A stretch of DNA of 64,000 nucleotides from Agrobacterium tumefaciens (GCF_005221325.1 NZ_CP039888.1:1-64000); one strand, 5' to 3'; positions 19,190-30,659 are shown, counted from the stretch's first letter. The notes: generated by a model not told the origin, from the sequence alone. Numbers and translations are program-made.

Positions 19190-21904
19190 TTGACGGACGT
19201 TCTGACAACCGCTTCCCTGATCTCGGAAGAAAGCCGTGCGACGGCCACTCCGATGATGGAGCAATATATCGAGATCAAGGCGAACAATCCCGGTTCGCTG
19301 CTGTTCTACCGCATGGGCGATTTTTACGAATTGTTCTTTGACGATGCGGTCGAAGCCTCTCGCGCTCTGGGCATCACGCTGACCAAGCGCGGCCAGCATA
19401 TGGGGCATGATATTCCCATGTGCGGCGTTCCCGTTCACGCGGCGGATGACTATCTTCAGAAGCTCATCCTGCGCGGTTATCGTGTCGCGGTCTGCGAGCA
19501 GGTCGAAGACCCGGCGGAAGCGAAAAAGCGCGGATCGAAATCCGTGGTCAAGCGTGATGTGGTGCGGCTCGTCACACCAGGCACGCTGACTGAGGAAAAG
19601 CTGCTATCGCCGACAGAATCCAATTATCTGATGGCGCTTGCCCGTATTCGCGGCAGTGCCGAGGCGCAGTTCGCGCTCGCCTGGATCGATATTTCCACCG
19701 GCGTCTTCCGTCTGGCGGAAACCACGCTGACGCGGCTCCTTGCCGATATCTGGCGCATCGATCCGCGCGAGTTGATCGTCGCCGACAGCCTGTTCCACGA
19801 CGAGGAACTGCGGCCGGTTTTCGATGTGCTGGGCCGTGTCGCGGTGCCGCAGCCGGCCATTCTTTTTGACAGCGCCGTGGCAGAAGGTCGTATTGCGCGT
19901 TATTTCAATGTCTCGACGCTGGATGGTTTCGGCACGTTTTCGCGGGTGGAAATGGCCGCAGCCGCAGCGGCGGTGGCCTATGTCGAAAAGACCCAGATTG
20001 CCGAGCGTCCGCCGCTCGGTGCGCCGGAACGCGAAAGTGCGGCATCCACACTCTTCATCGATCCCGCCACCCGCGCCAATCTGGAACTGGTGAAGACGCT
20101 ATCAGGCGAAAGGGACGGATCGCTCCTGCATGCCCTCAACCGCACGGTCACGGGTGGCGGTGCGCGGCTTCTGGCCGAGCGGCTGATGTCGCCCTTGACC
20201 GATCCGGAAAAGATAAACCCCCGCCTCGATGCCGTCGCCTATCTCATCGACGATGTCTCTCTTTGTGACGGTCTGCGAGATGCCCTGAAACATGTCGCGG
20301 ATATGCCGCGCGCGCTTTCCCGCCTTGCGCTGGAACGCGGTGGCCCGCGCGATCTCGGTGCTATCAGGCAGGGGCTGGTTTCGGCCGAGAAAATTGGCGT
20401 CATTCTCGATCAGGGGCTATTGCCGGAGGAGCTGGCGGCAGCTCTCAAGGCTTTGAAAGCCCTGCCGAGCGCGCTGGAAGCTATGCTCGCATCGATGCTG
20501 GCCGACGATCTGCCGCTCCTGAAACGCGATGGTGGTTTCCTGCGGGAAGGTGCAAATCCCGACCTTGACGAGGTGCGCGCACTGCGCGACCAGTCCCGCC
20601 GGGTAATCGCCGGGCTGCAACTGCAATACGCCGACGAAACCGGTATAAAATCCCTCAAGATCAAGCATAACAATGTGCTGGGTTACTTCATCGAGGTGAC
20701 GGCGGGTAATGCCGATGTGATGATGGCAACGGATGAGGCGAAGGCCCGCTTCATCCACCGCCAGACCATGGCGGGCGCCATGCGCTTCACCACCACCGAG
20801 CTTGCCGATCTCGAAAGTCGCATCGCCAATGCCGCTGCCGAGGCGCTAACCATGGAGCTGGAAGCCTTCGAGCGCATGGTCGCGGCTGTGGTGCAGCAGG
20901 CGGAGGCGATCAAGGCCGGCGCGGTTGCACTTGCCGTCATCGATGTTGCCTCGAGCCTTGCTTATCTGGCGACGGAACAGGCCTATTGCCGCCCGATCGT
21001 CGATGCCTCCATGACCTTCGCGATCAAGGGCGGGCGTCATCCCGTGGTGGAACAGGCCCTGCGGCGCCAGTCGGCGGGACCGTTCATCGCCAATAATTGT
21101 GATTTGTCGGCCGCTGAGGGCGGCAAGAACGGTGCGATCTGGCTGCTCACCGGTCCCAATATGGGTGGTAAATCGACCTTTCTCCGCCAGAATGCGCTGA
21201 TCGCCATTCTCGCACAGATCGGCTCCTTCGTTCCGGCGGAAGCCGCCCATATCGGCGTCGTCGACCGGCTGTTTTCCCGCGTCGGCGCCTCCGACGATCT
21301 GGCGCGCGGCCGCTCGACCTTCATGGTGGAGATGGTGGAAACCGCCGCCATCCTCAATCAGGCCACGGATCGCTCGCTGGTCATTCTGGACGAGATCGGC
21401 CGCGGCACTGCAACCTTTGACGGGCTTTCGATCGCCTGGGCGGCGGTTGAGCATCTGCACGAGGTCAATCGTTGCCGCGGTCTTTTCGCAACGCACTTCC
21501 ACGAACTGACGGTACTTTCGGAAAAACTCGGCCGCCTTTCCAATGCCACGATGCGGGTGAAGGAGTGGGAAGGTGATGTCATTTTCCTGCACGAGGTCGG
21601 GCCGGGTGCCGCGGACCGTTCCTACGGTATTCAGGTCGCGCGCCTCGCGGGCCTTCCGGCTTCGGTGGTGGAGCGTGCCCGTGAGGTACTGACGAAGCTG
21701 GAGGATGCCGACCGCAAGAACCCGGCCAGCCAGTTGATCGACGACCTGCCGCTGTTCCAGATCGCCGTGCGCCGCGAGGAAACCCGCAAGGCCGGACCAT
21801 CGAAGGTGGAGGAGGCTTTGAAGAGCTTCAACCCGGACGAAATGACACCGCGTGAGGCATTGGACGCGCTCTATGCGTTGAAGAAAGAACTTGGCAAGGC
21901 ATAA
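19190..21904 (+). CDS. mutS: DNA mismatch repair protein MutS
   Basis: MutS recognises mismatches and starts repair. The 904-residue product has the mismatch-binding domain I with [15 protein letters not shown] (Phe-X-Glu motif), connector, core and clamp domains, then the ATPase with Walker [17 protein letters not shown] (about 654-669), Walker [11 protein letters not shown] and the ATHFHELT switch. A TTG at 19190 is the probable start, since no in-frame upstream ATG exists and residues before the MMEQYIEIK block are family-like; an ATG at 19253 is the fallback. It lies 127 bp after olsB. No mutL is seen in the window. Confidence 0.95.
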   Translation: MTDVLTTASLISEESRATATPMMEQYIEIKANNPGSLLFYRMGDFYELFFDDAVEASRALGITLTKRGQHMGHDIPMCGVPVHAADDYLQKLILRGYRVAVCEQVEDPAEAKKRGSKSVVKRDVVRLVTPGTLTEEKLLSPTESNYLMALARIRGSAEAQFALAWIDISTGVFRLAETTLTRLLADIWRIDPRELIVADSLFHDEELRPVFDVLGRVAVPQPAILFDSAVAEGRIARYFNVSTLDGFGTFSRVEMAAAAAAVAYVEKTQIAERPPLGAPERESAASTLFIDPATRANLELVKTLSGERDGSLLHALNRTVTGGGARLLAERLMSPLTDPEKINPRLDAVAYLIDDVSLCDGLRDALKHVADMPRALSRLALERGGPRDLGAIRQGLVSAEKIGVILDQGLLPEELAAALKALKALPSALEAMLASMLADDLPLLKRDGGFLREGANPDLDEVRALRDQSRRVIAGLQLQYADETGIKSLKIKHNNVLGYFIEVTAGNADVMMATDEAKARFIHRQTMAGAMRFTTTELADLESRIANAAAEALTMELEAFERMVAAVVQQAEAIKAGAVALAVIDVASSLAYLATEQAYCRPIVDASMTFAIKGGRHPVVEQALRRQSAGPFIANNCDLSAAEGGKNGAIWLLTGPNMGGKSTFLRQNALIAILAQIGSFVPAEAAHIGVVDRLFSRVGASDDLARGRSTFMVEMVETAAILNQATDRSLVILDEIGRGTATFDGLSIAWAAVEHLHEVNRCRGLFATHFHELTVLSEKLGRLSNATMRVKEWEGDVIFLHEVGPGAADRSYGIQVARLAGLPASVVERAREVLTKLEDADRKNPASQLIDDLPLFQIAVRREETRKAGPSKVEEALKSFNPDEMTPREALDALYALKKELGKA

Positions 21905-21999
21905 GGGATAGATTGCCTGTCCATCGCCTTTAAAACTCGCTATAGGACACTCCCATCGCAAGCGGTGGGGTCTCCCACAGGACATGGATACCGGCATAG

Positions 22000-24828
22000 A
22001 TGGCCATCAAGGACCTGGATTTTTCCGACATTCTCGATGTATCGGCGCTGAAGCGCGACTGTGACATCATCTTCAAGGAAGACGGCAAGCGCATCGCCGA
22101 TATCAAGTCCGATCTACTGCCGATCTTCCGCAAGGCCAGCACGGAAGGCCGGGAAAAGGCAAGAGAACTGCTGAAAGCTGATGGCAGCGGGATTGATTGC
22201 GCCAGACGCATCTCCTGGCTTCAGGACCGGTTGATCGAAACACTCTATGATCTCGCCTGCCAATATGTCTATCCGAAAGATGCGCCGCAGATCGCTGTCG
22301 CTGCGGTCGGCGGTTATGGTCGCGGCACGCTGGCGCCTGGATCGGATATCGACCTCCTGTTCCTGCTGCCTGCCAAGAACACGCCTGACATGCACAAGGC
22401 CGTGGAGTTCGTGCTTTATCTCCTCTGGGATCTCGGCTTCAAGGTTGGCCACGCCACCCGCACGGTGGATGAGTGCATTCGCCTCTCCAAATCCGATATG
22501 ACCATCCGCACCGCCATTCTGGAAGTGCGGGCCATTTGCGGCAAGAAATCCCTGACCGACGATCTCGAAAAACGCTTCGAGTCGGAAGTCGTCACCGGAA
22601 CCGGCCCGGAATTCATTGCCGCCAAGCTTGCCGAGCGCGACCAGCGCCACCGCAAGGCGGGCGATACGCGCTATCTGGTGGAGCCGAACGTCAAGGAAGG
22701 CAAGGGCGGCCTGCGCGACCTGCACACGCTGTTCTGGATTGCCAAATATTATTACCACGTCCGCGACACGGCCGATCTCGTCAAGCTTGGCGTCCTGTCG
22801 CGGCGCGAACTCAGGCTGTTCGAAAAGGCTGACGATTTTCTCTGGGCCGTCCGTTGCCAGATGCATTTCATCACCAACAAGGCAGAAGAGCGCCTGTCCT
22901 TCGACATTCAGCGCGAGATCGCCGATGCGCTGGGTTACCAGCCGCGTCCGGGGCTTTCCGCCGTCGAACGTTTCATGAAGCATTATTTCCTCGTGGCGAA
23001 GGATGTGGGCGACCTGACCCGCATCGTTTGCGCCGCACTGGAAGACCGGCAGGCGAAGGATGTGCCGGGCCTTTCCGGCGTTCTCAGCCGCTTTGCCTAC
23101 CGTGTCCGCAAAATCCCGGGTTCGGTGGAATTCGTCGAGGACCGGGGGCGCATCGCGCTGGCCAAGCCTGACGTCTTCAAGAACGATCCGGTCAATCTGA
23201 TCCGGCTCTTTCACATCGCCGATATCAACAATCTCGAACTGCATCCGGACGCGCTGCGTGTCGTCACCCGGTCACTGTCGCTCATCAATGAGGGGCTTCG
23301 CGAAAACGACGAAGCAAACCGGCTGTTCCTGTCGATCCTCACTTCGCGGCGCGATCCGGCGCTGACGCTGAGGCGCATGAACGAGGCCGGGGTGCTCGGC
23401 AAGTTCATTCCCGAATTCGGCAAGATCGTCGCGATGATGCAGTTCAACATGTATCATCACTATACCGTCGACGAGCATCTTATCCGCTCCGTCGGCGTGC
23501 TGTCGGAGGTGGACAAGGGAACGGCGGTGGATGCCCATCCGCTTGCCAACCAGCTGATGCCCAGCGTTGAGGAGCGCGAGGCGCTTTATGTCGCCGTTCT
23601 GTTGCATGATGTGGCGAAGGGCCGGCAGGAGGATCATTCTATTGCCGGTGCCCGTGTTGCCCGCAAGCTCTGCCAGCGTTTCCGCCTCACCGGCAAGCAG
23701 ACCGAAACGGTCGTCTGGCTGATCGAGCAGCATCTGCTAATGTCCATGGTCGCCCAGACGCGCGACCTGCATGACCGCAAGACCATCACCGATTTCGCCG
23801 ACAAGGTGCAATCCATGGAGCGGCTGAAGATGCTGCTCATCCTGACGGTTTGCGATATCCGTGCGGTTGGCCCCGGCGTGTGGAACGGCTGGAAGGGGCA
23901 GTTGCTGCGTTCGCTTTATTACGAGACGGAACTGCTTCTGTCGGGCGGTTTCTCGGAAGTCTCGCGCAAGGAGCGCGCGCAGATCGCCCGGCAGGCGCTT
24001 TACGATGCCCTTGATGACTGGGGCCAGAAGGCGCGGCGCAAATATACCAAGCTGCATTACGAGCCCTATCTGCTGACGGTGGCGCTGGAAGACCAGGTGC
24101 GTCATACCCGCTTCATCCGCGAGGCGGACAAGCAGGAAAAGGCGCTGTCGACCATGGTGCGCACCCATTCCTTCCACGCCATCACCGAAATCACGGTGCT
24201 GGCGCCGGACCATCCGCGCCTGTTGTCCATCATCACCGGCGCCTGTGCGGCGGCTGGCGCCAACATCGCCGATGCGCAGATTTTCACCACCTCCGACGGG
24301 CGGGCGCTGGATACCATCCTCATCAACCGCGAATTTCCGATCGATGAAGATGAGATGCGACGCGGCAACAATGTCGGCAAGCTCATCGAGGAAGTTCTTT
24401 CCGGCAAGCAGCGCCTGCCGGAAATGATTGCCACCCGCACCAAGAGCCGAAAGAAGAAAAGCGCCTTTACCATCCCGCCTTTCGTCACCATCTCGAATGG
24501 TCTGTCGAACAAGTTCACCGTCATTGAAGTCGAGTGCCTCGATCGGCCTGGGCTTCTGGCGGATATGACGGCTGTCATCGCCGACCTGTCGCTCGATATT
24601 CACTCCGCCCGCATCACCACCTTCGGCGAGAAGGTCATCGACACCTTCTACGTGACGGATCTGTTCGGCCAGAAGGTGACGAACGACAACCGGCAGGCCA
24701 GTATTGCGCAGCGCCTGAAGGCCGTGATGAGCGAGCAGGAAGACGAATTGCGTGACCGCATGCCGAATGGCATCATCGCCCACCCAGACGTGGCGGCGCT
24801 GCCGACCGCGCGCACGGCAAAGGCTTGA
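22000..24828 (+). CDS. glnD: PII uridylyltransferase/uridylyl-removing enzyme GlnD
   Basis: GlnD senses glutamine and modifies PII proteins, the top of the nitrogen-control cascade. The 942-residue product has the nucleotidyltransferase motif [18 protein letters not shown] (about 104-121), a linker helical domain, an HD phosphohydrolase domain with His536-Asp537 in LLHDVAKG for UMP removal, and two C-terminal ACT domains (about 730-810 and 840-925). The full length is intact. It sits 95 bp after mutS and 7 bp before murJ, matching the rhizobial glnD-mviN arrangement. rpoN and ptsN elsewhere in this window belong to the same nitrogen network. Confidence 0.97.
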   Translation: MAIKDLDFSDILDVSALKRDCDIIFKEDGKRIADIKSDLLPIFRKASTEGREKARELLKADGSGIDCARRISWLQDRLIETLYDLACQYVYPKDAPQIAVAAVGGYGRGTLAPGSDIDLLFLLPAKNTPDMHKAVEFVLYLLWDLGFKVGHATRTVDECIRLSKSDMTIRTAILEVRAICGKKSLTDDLEKRFESEVVTGTGPEFIAAKLAERDQRHRKAGDTRYLVEPNVKEGKGGLRDLHTLFWIAKYYYHVRDTADLVKLGVLSRRELRLFEKADDFLWAVRCQMHFITNKAEERLSFDIQREIADALGYQPRPGLSAVERFMKHYFLVAKDVGDLTRIVCAALEDRQAKDVPGLSGVLSRFAYRVRKIPGSVEFVEDRGRIALAKPDVFKNDPVNLIRLFHIADINNLELHPDALRVVTRSLSLINEGLRENDEANRLFLSILTSRRDPALTLRRMNEAGVLGKFIPEFGKIVAMMQFNMYHHYTVDEHLIRSVGVLSEVDKGTAVDAHPLANQLMPSVEEREALYVAVLLHDVAKGRQEDHSIAGARVARKLCQRFRLTGKQTETVVWLIEQHLLMSMVAQTRDLHDRKTITDFADKVQSMERLKMLLILTVCDIRAVGPGVWNGWKGQLLRSLYYETELLLSGGFSEVSRKERAQIARQALYDALDDWGQKARRKYTKLHYEPYLLTVALEDQVRHTRFIREADKQEKALSTMVRTHSFHAITEITVLAPDHPRLLSIITGACAAAGANIADAQIFTTSDGRALDTILINREFPIDEDEMRRGNNVGKLIEEVLSGKQRLPEMIATRTKSRKKKSAFTIPPFVTISNGLSNKFTVIEVECLDRPGLLADMTAVIADLSLDIHSARITTFGEKVIDTFYVTDLFGQKVTNDNRQASIAQRLKAVMSEQEDELRDRMPNGIIAHPDVAALPTARTAKA

Positions 24829-24835
24829 TATCCCC

Positions 24836-26425
24836 ATGAGTCTCATCGGCAAGTTCGCCACCGTCGGCACCGCCACGCTCGGCAGCCGCATCTTCGGCTT
24901 TCTGCGCGAGACCCTGATGGCCGCCGCCGTCGGCACCGGCCCGGTGGCCGATGCTTTCAACGCCGCGTTCCGATTTCCCAACACCTTCCGGCGGCTTTTT
25001 GCCGAAGGCGCCTTCAATTCGGCTTTCGTGCCGCTTTTCGCCAAGGAGATCGAGGCGAATGGCATGGAGGGCGCAAGGCGCTTTTCCGAAGAGGTCTTCG
25101 GCGTTCTGTTCACCGTGCTTCTGGCCCTGACAATCCTGATGGAATTGTCGATGCCGTTCATCGTGCGGACCGTGATTGCACCGGGCTTCCTGGAAGACCC
25201 GGTGAAGTTCGATAACACTGTCCGCCTCGCCACCATCATGTTTCCCTATCTTGCCTGCATGTCGCTGGCGGCGATGATGGGCGGCATGTTGAACTCGCTG
25301 CACCGTTATTTCGCCGCCGCGATCGCACCTGTCTTCCTCAACATCATCCTCATCGGCGTGCTCGCGCTTGCTTGGTGGAAAAATTACGATCCCCTGCAGG
25401 TGGGTTATGCGCTCTCGTGGGGTGTGATGGCGGCGGGTCTGGTGCAGCTCGCCATCGTCTGGATCGCCGTGCGCAACGCCGGCATGCGGATCGGTTTACG
25501 CCGGCCGCGGCTGACGAAAAACGTGCAGCGGCTTCTGGTTCTGGCCCTTCCGGCGGCAATCACCGGCGGCATCACCCAGATCAACCTTCTCATCAATACC
25601 AATATCGCGTCTGCCGGCGAGGGCGTGATCTCTTCGCTTGCCTATGCCGACCGGATTTACCAGCTGCCGCTCGGTGTCGTTGGCATTGCGGTGGCCACCG
25701 TGCTTTTGCCGGAACTGGCGAGGGCTTTGCGCGGCGGGCATATGGTGGAGGCGGGAAGCCTGCAGAATCGTTCGGTCGAATTCGTGCTGTTCCTGACATT
25801 GCCTGCGGCGGCCGCCCTACTTGTCATGGCGGAGCCCATCGTTCGTTTTCTTTATGAGCGCGGCAACTTCTCGCCTTCGGCCACCATCACCGTCGCGCAA
25901 ATCCTCGGTATCTACGGTCTTGGTCTGCCGGCTTTCGTGCTGATAAAGGCCTTCATTCCCGGCTTTTTCGCCCGCGAAGACACCCGCACGCCGATGATTT
26001 TTGCGGCGATTTCCGTGGTGGTGAATGTCTCCCTGGCGCTGACGCTGTTTCCGCGCCTCGGCGGCCCGGGCATCGCCATTGCCGAGATCACTGCCGGCTG
26101 GGTCAATGCCGCCTTGCTGTTCGGCATGCTTTTGTGGCGCGGTCACTGGCATATTGATATTCCACTGCTGACCCGCATCCCGCGTCTGCTTCTGGCCGCG
26201 GCCCTGATGGCCGTTTTTGTGCATTATGCGCTGACCTGGCTGAGTTTCGAGCTGTCGTCGGCCTCGTCCATTTTCGTTCGGGCCGGCACCATCATGGGCC
26301 TCGTCTTCGCGGCCATGCTGGTTTATTTCGTGCTGGCTTTCGTTTCGGGCGGTGCCGATATCGGCATGGTCAAAAGAGCCATCCGCAAGCGCGGTAAAAA
26401 GACCGCCGAGACGGAGGCGGGCTGA
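24836..26425 (+). CDS. murJ: Lipid II flippase MurJ (MviN)
   Basis: MurJ flips the peptidoglycan precursor lipid II to the periplasm. The 529-residue polytopic protein has about 14 membrane helices and the family's opening blocks GTATLGSRIFGFLRETLMA and ADAFNAAFRFPNTFRRLFAE, including the conserved arginines of the central cavity, plus FAREDTRTPM in the second half. The ATG at 24836, 7 bp after glnD, matches the family start; an in-frame extension overlapping glnD is rejected. The last base is shared with the next ATG (TGATG). Confidence 0.96.
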   Translation: MSLIGKFATVGTATLGSRIFGFLRETLMAAAVGTGPVADAFNAAFRFPNTFRRLFAEGAFNSAFVPLFAKEIEANGMEGARRFSEEVFGVLFTVLLALTILMELSMPFIVRTVIAPGFLEDPVKFDNTVRLATIMFPYLACMSLAAMMGGMLNSLHRYFAAAIAPVFLNIILIGVLALAWWKNYDPLQVGYALSWGVMAAGLVQLAIVWIAVRNAGMRIGLRRPRLTKNVQRLLVLALPAAITGGITQINLLINTNIASAGEGVISSLAYADRIYQLPLGVVGIAVATVLLPELARALRGGHMVEAGSLQNRSVEFVLFLTLPAAAALLVMAEPIVRFLYERGNFSPSATITVAQILGIYGLGLPAFVLIKAFIPGFFAREDTRTPMIFAAISVVVNVSLALTLFPRLGGPGIAIAEITAGWVNAALLFGMLLWRGHWHIDIPLLTRIPRLLLAAALMAVFVHYALTWLSFELSSASSIFVRAGTIMGLVFAAMLVYFVLAFVSGGADIGMVKRAIRKRGKKTAETEAG

Positions 26426-26829
26426 TGTCCTTTTCTGAAAACCGCCGCATCGCGCTGGTCACGCTTGTCGTGGATGACTATGATCGGGCAAAGGCGTTTT
26501 ATTGCGATGTTCTCGGCTTCGAGTGCCTTTCCGATCAGCCGCTTGACGACGGCAAAAGGTGGCTTGTGGTTAAGCCGCAAGGCACCGAGGGTGGTGCCCT
26601 GCTGCTTGCCGAGGCGGATGGCGAACAGCAACGGCTTGCCATCGGCAACCAGACCGGCGGACGTGTCGGGTTTTTCCTGCATACCGACGATTTTGCCCGC
26701 GACTATGAAACCATGATTGCGCGCGGCGTGCACTTTCTGGAAGAGCCGCGCCATGAGGTTTATGGTTCCGTCGCGGTCTTCGCCGACCCTTACGGAAATC
26801 GCTGGGACCTTCTTCAGCCGCGCGGTTGA
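26425..26829 (+). CDS. VOC-superfamily (glyoxalase/bleomycin-resistance-like) protein
   Basis: The 134-residue protein is one vicinal-oxygen-chelate unit: the first beta-alpha-beta module contains VDDYDRAKAFYCDVLGFE, the second ends in FADPYGNRWDLLQP, the standard closing block. Members include glyoxalase I, dioxygenases and antibiotic-binding proteins, and the metal ligands are not clear enough to pick one. It overlaps murJ by one base, suggesting translational coupling, and lies 103 bp before trpS. Confidence 0.82.
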   Translation: MSFSENRRIALVTLVVDDYDRAKAFYCDVLGFECLSDQPLDDGKRWLVVKPQGTEGGALLLAEADGEQQRLAIGNQTGGRVGFFLHTDDFARDYETMIARGVHFLEEPRHEVYGSVAVFADPYGNRWDLLQPRG

Positions 26830-26932
26830 CAGCCCCTGAAACCGCTTGATTGCGAGGGGCTGCGGGTGCATAAGCGCGCGTGCAATTTCAAATACGGGGC
26901 GGGGCCCTCCACAAGCCTTTTCGAGGACGACA

Positions 26933-27997
26933 ATGAACGCATTCAAGCCGCTGGTTTTCTCGGGCGTCCAGCCGACCGGCAATCTGCATCTCGGCAATTA
27001 TCTCGGCGCGATCCGCAAATTCGTGGCGCTGCAGGAAGATAACGACTGCATCTATTGCGTCGTCGATATGCACGCCATCACCGCCCAGCTCGTTCACTCG
27101 GATCTGAAGGCGCAGACCCGCTCGATTGCGGCCGCCTTCATCGCAGCCGGCATTGATCCCGTGAAGCATATCGTCTTCAATCAGTCGGCCGTGCCGCAAC
27201 ATGCGGAACTGGCGTGGGTGTTCAACTGCGTCGCGCGCATCGGCTGGATGGAGCGCATGACGCAGTTCAAGGACAAGTCCGGCAAGAATGCCGAACAGGT
27301 CTCGCTCGGCCTGCTCGCCTATCCGAGCCTGATGGCCGCCGACATTCTCGTCTACCGCGCCACGCATGTGCCCGTCGGCGATGACCAGAAGCAGCATCTG
27401 GAACTCGCCCGCGATATCGCGCAGAAATTCAACATCGATTTCGGCGGCCATATCCGCAACGCCGGTCTGGGCGTTGATATCACGGTTGGCGATGAGCCGG
27501 TGCATGCCTATTTCCCGATGGTGGAACCGCTGATCGGCGGCCCGGCGCCGCGTGTCATGTCGCTGAAGGACGGCACCAAGAAAATGTCGAAATCCGATCC
27601 TTCCGATCTCTCGCGCATCAACCTCATGGATGATGTCGACGCGATCTCGAAGAAGATCAAGAAGGCGAAGACCGATCCGGACGCGCTGCCGAGCGAAGTG
27701 GAAGGTCTGAAGGGACGCCCGGAGGCGGAAAACCTCGTCGGCATCTATGCTGCCCTCTCCGATAAGACCAAGGCGGATGTGCTCGCGGAATTCGGCGGCC
27801 AGCAATTCTCCACCTTCAAGCCGGCCCTCGTCGAGCTTGCCGTCAACGTGCTGGCACCGGTTAATAACGAGATGCGCCGTCTTCTCGATGATCCGACCCA
27901 TATCGACGCCATCCTCAGCCAAGGCGGCGAGCGGGCACGCACTATCGCTGAAAAGACGATGAACGAAGTGCGCGATATCATCGGTTTCCTGCGCTGA
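26933..27997 (+). CDS. trpS: Tryptophanyl-tRNA synthetase
   Basis: This class I aminoacyl-tRNA synthetase charges tRNA-Trp. The 354-residue protein has the HIGH-equivalent block [13 protein letters not shown] (about 12-24) and KKMSKS (216-221), with the Trp-binding strands between. An AGGA site 7 bp before the ATG at 26933 fixes the start; the longer in-frame reading upstream is non-conserved. It ends before a strong terminator, closing the transcription unit that may begin at mutS or glnD. Confidence 0.96.
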   Translation: MNAFKPLVFSGVQPTGNLHLGNYLGAIRKFVALQEDNDCIYCVVDMHAITAQLVHSDLKAQTRSIAAAFIAAGIDPVKHIVFNQSAVPQHAELAWVFNCVARIGWMERMTQFKDKSGKNAEQVSLGLLAYPSLMAADILVYRATHVPVGDDQKQHLELARDIAQKFNIDFGGHIRNAGLGVDITVGDEPVHAYFPMVEPLIGGPAPRVMSLKDGTKKMSKSDPSDLSRINLMDDVDAISKKIKKAKTDPDALPSEVEGLKGRPEAENLVGIYAALSDKTKADVLAEFGGQQFSTFKPALVELAVNVLAPVNNEMRRLLDDPTHIDAILSQGGERARTIAEKTMNEVRDIIGFLR

Positions 27998-28057
27998 CAG
28001 GCCGTTGCCACGCGGATGCGGCGGGCGGTTTGCGCCTGCCGTGATTTGATATAATCT

Positions 28058-28083
28058 CCGCCCGAACCGTCGGGCGGTTTTTC
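28058..28083 (+). terminator. Rho-independent terminator after trpS
   Basis: A perfect 8-bp stem (CCGCCCGA at 28058-28065, TCGGGCGG at 28070-28077) with an ACCG loop is followed by five Ts. It lies about 60 bp after the trpS stop and just before the usp ribosome site. Confidence 0.88.
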
Positions 28084-28112
28084 GGATCACGGCGGACATA
28101 AGGGAGTGCGGA

Positions 28113-28604
28113 ATGGTTTCAAAACGGCTGTCGCGTCTGGAAGGGCATCGTCGCAAGTTTCTCGCTGTTATCGATGACACACCGGAATGCGAAAGGGCCG
28201 TGCATTATGCCGGTCGTCGCGCCAAGAACTCCAATGGCGGGCTGGTGCTGCTTTACATGATCCCGGAAGGCGATTTCCAGCAATGGCTGGGTGTCGAGCA
28301 GATCATGCGGGCCGAGGCGCGCGAGGAAGCGGAAGCCACGCTCGCCAAGATCGCCCAGAAGGTACGCGAAACAATCGGCATCGAGCCGGAAGCAGTCATT
28401 CGAGAAGGCAGCGCCACCGAGCAGATTCATGGGTTGATCGAGGAAGACCGCGATATCGCTATTCTCGTGCTGGCTGCCGGATCAACGAAAGAAGGGCCGG
28501 GACCGCTGGTTTCCTCCATCGCCGGACGCGGTGCGGCCTTCCCGATCCCGGTCACCGTCTTGCCGGATACACTGACGGATGAGGAAATCGACGCGCTCTG
28601 CTGA
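28113..28604 (+). CDS. Universal stress protein (UspA family)
   Basis: The 163-residue protein is a single Usp domain: the N-terminal strand RKFLAVIDDTPECERAVHYA, a conserved middle helix, and a C-terminal segment ILVLAAGSTKEGPGPLVSSI. The ATP-binding G2xG9xG(S/T) motif is only partly matched, so it may not bind ATP like MJ0577. It is monocistronic, between a terminator and a palindromic repeat. A GGAG ribosome site lies about 7 bp before the ATG. The specific stress role is unknown. Confidence 0.85.
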   Translation: MVSKRLSRLEGHRRKFLAVIDDTPECERAVHYAGRRAKNSNGGLVLLYMIPEGDFQQWLGVEQIMRAEAREEAEATLAKIAQKVRETIGIEPEAVIREGSATEQIHGLIEEDRDIAILVLAAGSTKEGPGPLVSSIAGRGAAFPIPVTVLPDTLTDEEIDALC

Positions 28605-28624
28605 TCCGGTTTCGGACAGGATTT

Positions 28625-28725
28625 AGAGCATGTATCCCAAAAGTGTCATCGGTTTTGGGAAAAAGACATGCGTAGAGAAAGGAATTAAATCGTTCAGGCT
28701 TTTTGAAGGAAAGCCAGAACGATTT
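28625..28725. repeat. Rhizobial intergenic palindromic repeat, copy 1
   Basis: Two nested inverted repeats lie in the usp-nfuA gap. The first pairs GCATGT (28628-28633) with ACATGC (28666-28671) outside and TCCCAAAA (28635-28642) with TTTTGGGA (28653-28660) inside. The second pairs AAATCGTTC (28687-28695) with GAACGATTT (28717-28725) and inner GGCTTT with AAAGCC. The architecture matches the copy after olsA at 31984. The remaining bases to 28847 hold the nfuA leader. Confidence 0.75.
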
Positions 28726-28847
28726 AGAGACTGACGATTTCTTGAATGTAATTATCATGTCAGGGCTTGAAGTGTGGCTTCGCCGGGCGTATTTTTGGAA
28801 GAATTCTAAATTACGGGGCGTGAACCGCGACCTCGAAGGAGACGACG

Positions 28848-29411
28848 ATGTTCATTCAGACGGAAGCCACGCCCAACCCCGCCACGCTGAAGTTCCTGCC
28901 GGGCAAGGTGGTGCTGGAAAGCGGCACAGCGGAGTTTCTTAATGCGTCGCAGGCGCAGGCTTCGCCCCTGGCGGAACGCCTCTTCACGATTCCGGGCGTT
29001 ACCGGCGTTTATTTCGGTTTTGATTTCATCACCGTCACCAAGGATGATGCGGAATGGCAGCACCTTAAGCCTGCCATCCTCGGCTCGATCATGGAACACT
29101 TCATGTCCGGCCGGCCGATCATGGGTACGGCGATTGCCGCCGAAGTATCGGACGAGGAAGGCGAGTTCTTCGAAGAGGGTGACGAAACCATCGTCGCCAC
29201 CATCAAGGAACTGCTGGATACCCGCGTCCGCCCGGCTGTTGCGCAGGATGGCGGAGACATCACCTTCCGCGGTTTCCGCGATGGCACGGTATTCCTGAAC
29301 ATGAAGGGCGCCTGCTCGGGTTGCCCGTCCTCCACGGCCACGCTGAAACACGGCGTTCAGAACCTGCTTCGCCATTTCGTGCCGGAAGTGCGCGAAGTCG
29401 AAGCGGTATGA
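28848..29411 (+). CDS. nfuA: Iron-sulfur carrier NfuA-like protein (NifU C-terminal family)
   Basis: This protein delivers [4Fe-4S] clusters to target enzymes. The 187-residue product has an Nfu N-terminal domain (about 1-85, beginning MFIQTEATPNPATLKFLPG) and the NifU-like C-terminal domain (about 110-185) with the cluster ligands in the CSGCPSS motif (CxxC). It resembles the alphaproteobacterial and mitochondrial Nfu type rather than the enterobacterial A-type fusion. An AAGGAG-like site precedes the ATG. The downstream MiaB and upstream HemW are Fe-S enzymes that could be clients, which is inference. Confidence 0.93.
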   Translation: MFIQTEATPNPATLKFLPGKVVLESGTAEFLNASQAQASPLAERLFTIPGVTGVYFGFDFITVTKDDAEWQHLKPAILGSIMEHFMSGRPIMGTAIAAEVSDEEGEFFEEGDETIVATIKELLDTRVRPAVAQDGGDITFRGFRDGTVFLNMKGACSGCPSSTATLKHGVQNLLRHFVPEVREVEAV

Positions 29412-29427
29412 TGCTGCACCCCAGGCC

Positions 29428-30096
29428 ATGATTGTTCTCGCACTCGACACGTCAGGTGTGGATTGTTCCGCCTGCATCTATGACAGCGCCTCTGACAGGG
29501 TGCTCGGAGAGGTCTGTGAAACGATCGGCAAGGGCCATGCCGAAAGGCTGATGGCCGTGATCGACGGTGCCCTGCAGCAGGCGCAGTTGCCGCTTCAGAA
29601 GATCGAGCGCATTGCGGTGACCGTCGGTCCGGGGTCCTTCACGGGCATTCGGGTCGGCGTTGCTGCTGCGCGCGGGTTTGCCCTGTCAATCGGCGTTGAG
29701 GCCGTCGGCGTTACCACGCTCGAGACGCTTGCCGTGCATCATCTGCTCGAAAATCCCGACCGGCCTGTGGCCGTCGGGCTCGATGCCAAACGCGGCGAAA
29801 CCTATCTCCAGACATTCGGCGCGGATGGATCACCGCTCAACGAGGCGGCGCTTCTGTCTCTGGATGACGCCAAGGCTGTTCTTTCCGATTTCGATGGTGC
29901 CGTCATCGGCTCCGCCGCGCCGCTCTTTGCCGGAGAGGAAACCGGGTCCGGTCCGGACCATTTCCCGATTGCCTCCGTTGCGCGCGCCGGATCGCGCAAG
30001 CCGGCAGGCCAACGGAAACCCGCGCCGCTTTATCTGCGCGGACCGGATGCCCGGCCACAGACCGGTTTTGCGCTGGCACGCCAGGACGTTGCCTGA
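29428..30096 (+). CDS. tsaB: tRNA t6A biosynthesis protein TsaB
   Basis: TsaB is the non-catalytic partner of TsaD in making threonylcarbamoyladenosine at tRNA position 37. The 222-residue protein has the ASKHA-type N-terminus MIVLALDTSGVDCSACI and the VGPGSFTGIRVGVAAARG block typical of TsaB, a shorter relative of TsaD without its metal-binding histidines. It is followed by rimI, the common tsaB-rimI pairing, and lies 16 bp after nfuA. Confidence 0.94.
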   Translation: MIVLALDTSGVDCSACIYDSASDRVLGEVCETIGKGHAERLMAVIDGALQQAQLPLQKIERIAVTVGPGSFTGIRVGVAAARGFALSIGVEAVGVTTLETLAVHHLLENPDRPVAVGLDAKRGETYLQTFGADGSPLNEAALLSLDDAKAVLSDFDGAVIGSAAPLFAGEETGSGPDHFPIASVARAGSRKPAGQRKPAPLYLRGPDARPQTGFALARQDVA

Positions 30097-30164
30097 TACG
30101 GCAGGCGTGAGTGCCTGATACTGATTCCCGTGATGCCCGATATTTGCGATGCCAGATACCTGCG

Positions 30165-30659
30165 ATGTTTGACGATTACCTGAGCTGGAAACCCTATTTC
30201 GAGATCGTGCCGATGCAACATGAGGATTGCGCCGCGGTGGCAGACTTGCATGCCGTGCGCTTCCCACGTCCGTGGAATGACGGGGAGTTCTCAGGCCTGC
30301 TCACTCAAGGGTCGGTTTTCGGCGCCGTCGCCCGCCAGACCAACGCATTTTTCAGCAAGCCGCTCGGCGGTTTCGTGCTGGCGCGGGAAGTGGCCGGTGA
30401 AGCGGAAATCCTCACCGTCGCCGTTGCCGATAAATTCTCGCACGCCGGTCTCGGTTGGCGTCTTATGCAATCGGCCATTCGCGAGGCGATGATGCGCGGC
30501 GCCGAAACCATGTTCCTCGAGGTGGACAATAGTAACACCTCTGCACTCGGGCTTTACAGGAAGCTCGGCTTCAAGACGGTTGCAGAGCGCAAGGCCTATT
30601 ACACAGCCAAGGATGGAACAAAGTCGACGGCGCTTGTCATGCGCCGCGATCTTCGCTAG
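30165..30659 (+). CDS. rimI: Ribosomal-protein-alanine N-acetyltransferase RimI
   Basis: RimI acetylates the N-terminal alanine of ribosomal protein S18. The product (164 residues from the ATG at 30165) is a GNAT domain with LHAVRFPRPWNDGEFSGLL, the acetyl-CoA-binding motif A region ILTVAVADKFSHAGLGWRLM and the LEVDNSNTSALGLYRKLGF block characteristic of RimI. A GTG at 30111 with a weak site would add 18 non-conserved residues. It directly follows tsaB. In rhizobia this family can have wider substrates, so the assignment is by family and context. Confidence 0.88.
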   Translation: MFDDYLSWKPYFEIVPMQHEDCAAVADLHAVRFPRPWNDGEFSGLLTQGSVFGAVARQTNAFFSKPLGGFVLAREVAGEAEILTVAVADKFSHAGLGWRLMQSAIREAMMRGAETMFLEVDNSNTSALGLYRKLGFKTVAERKAYYTAKDGTKSTALVMRRDLR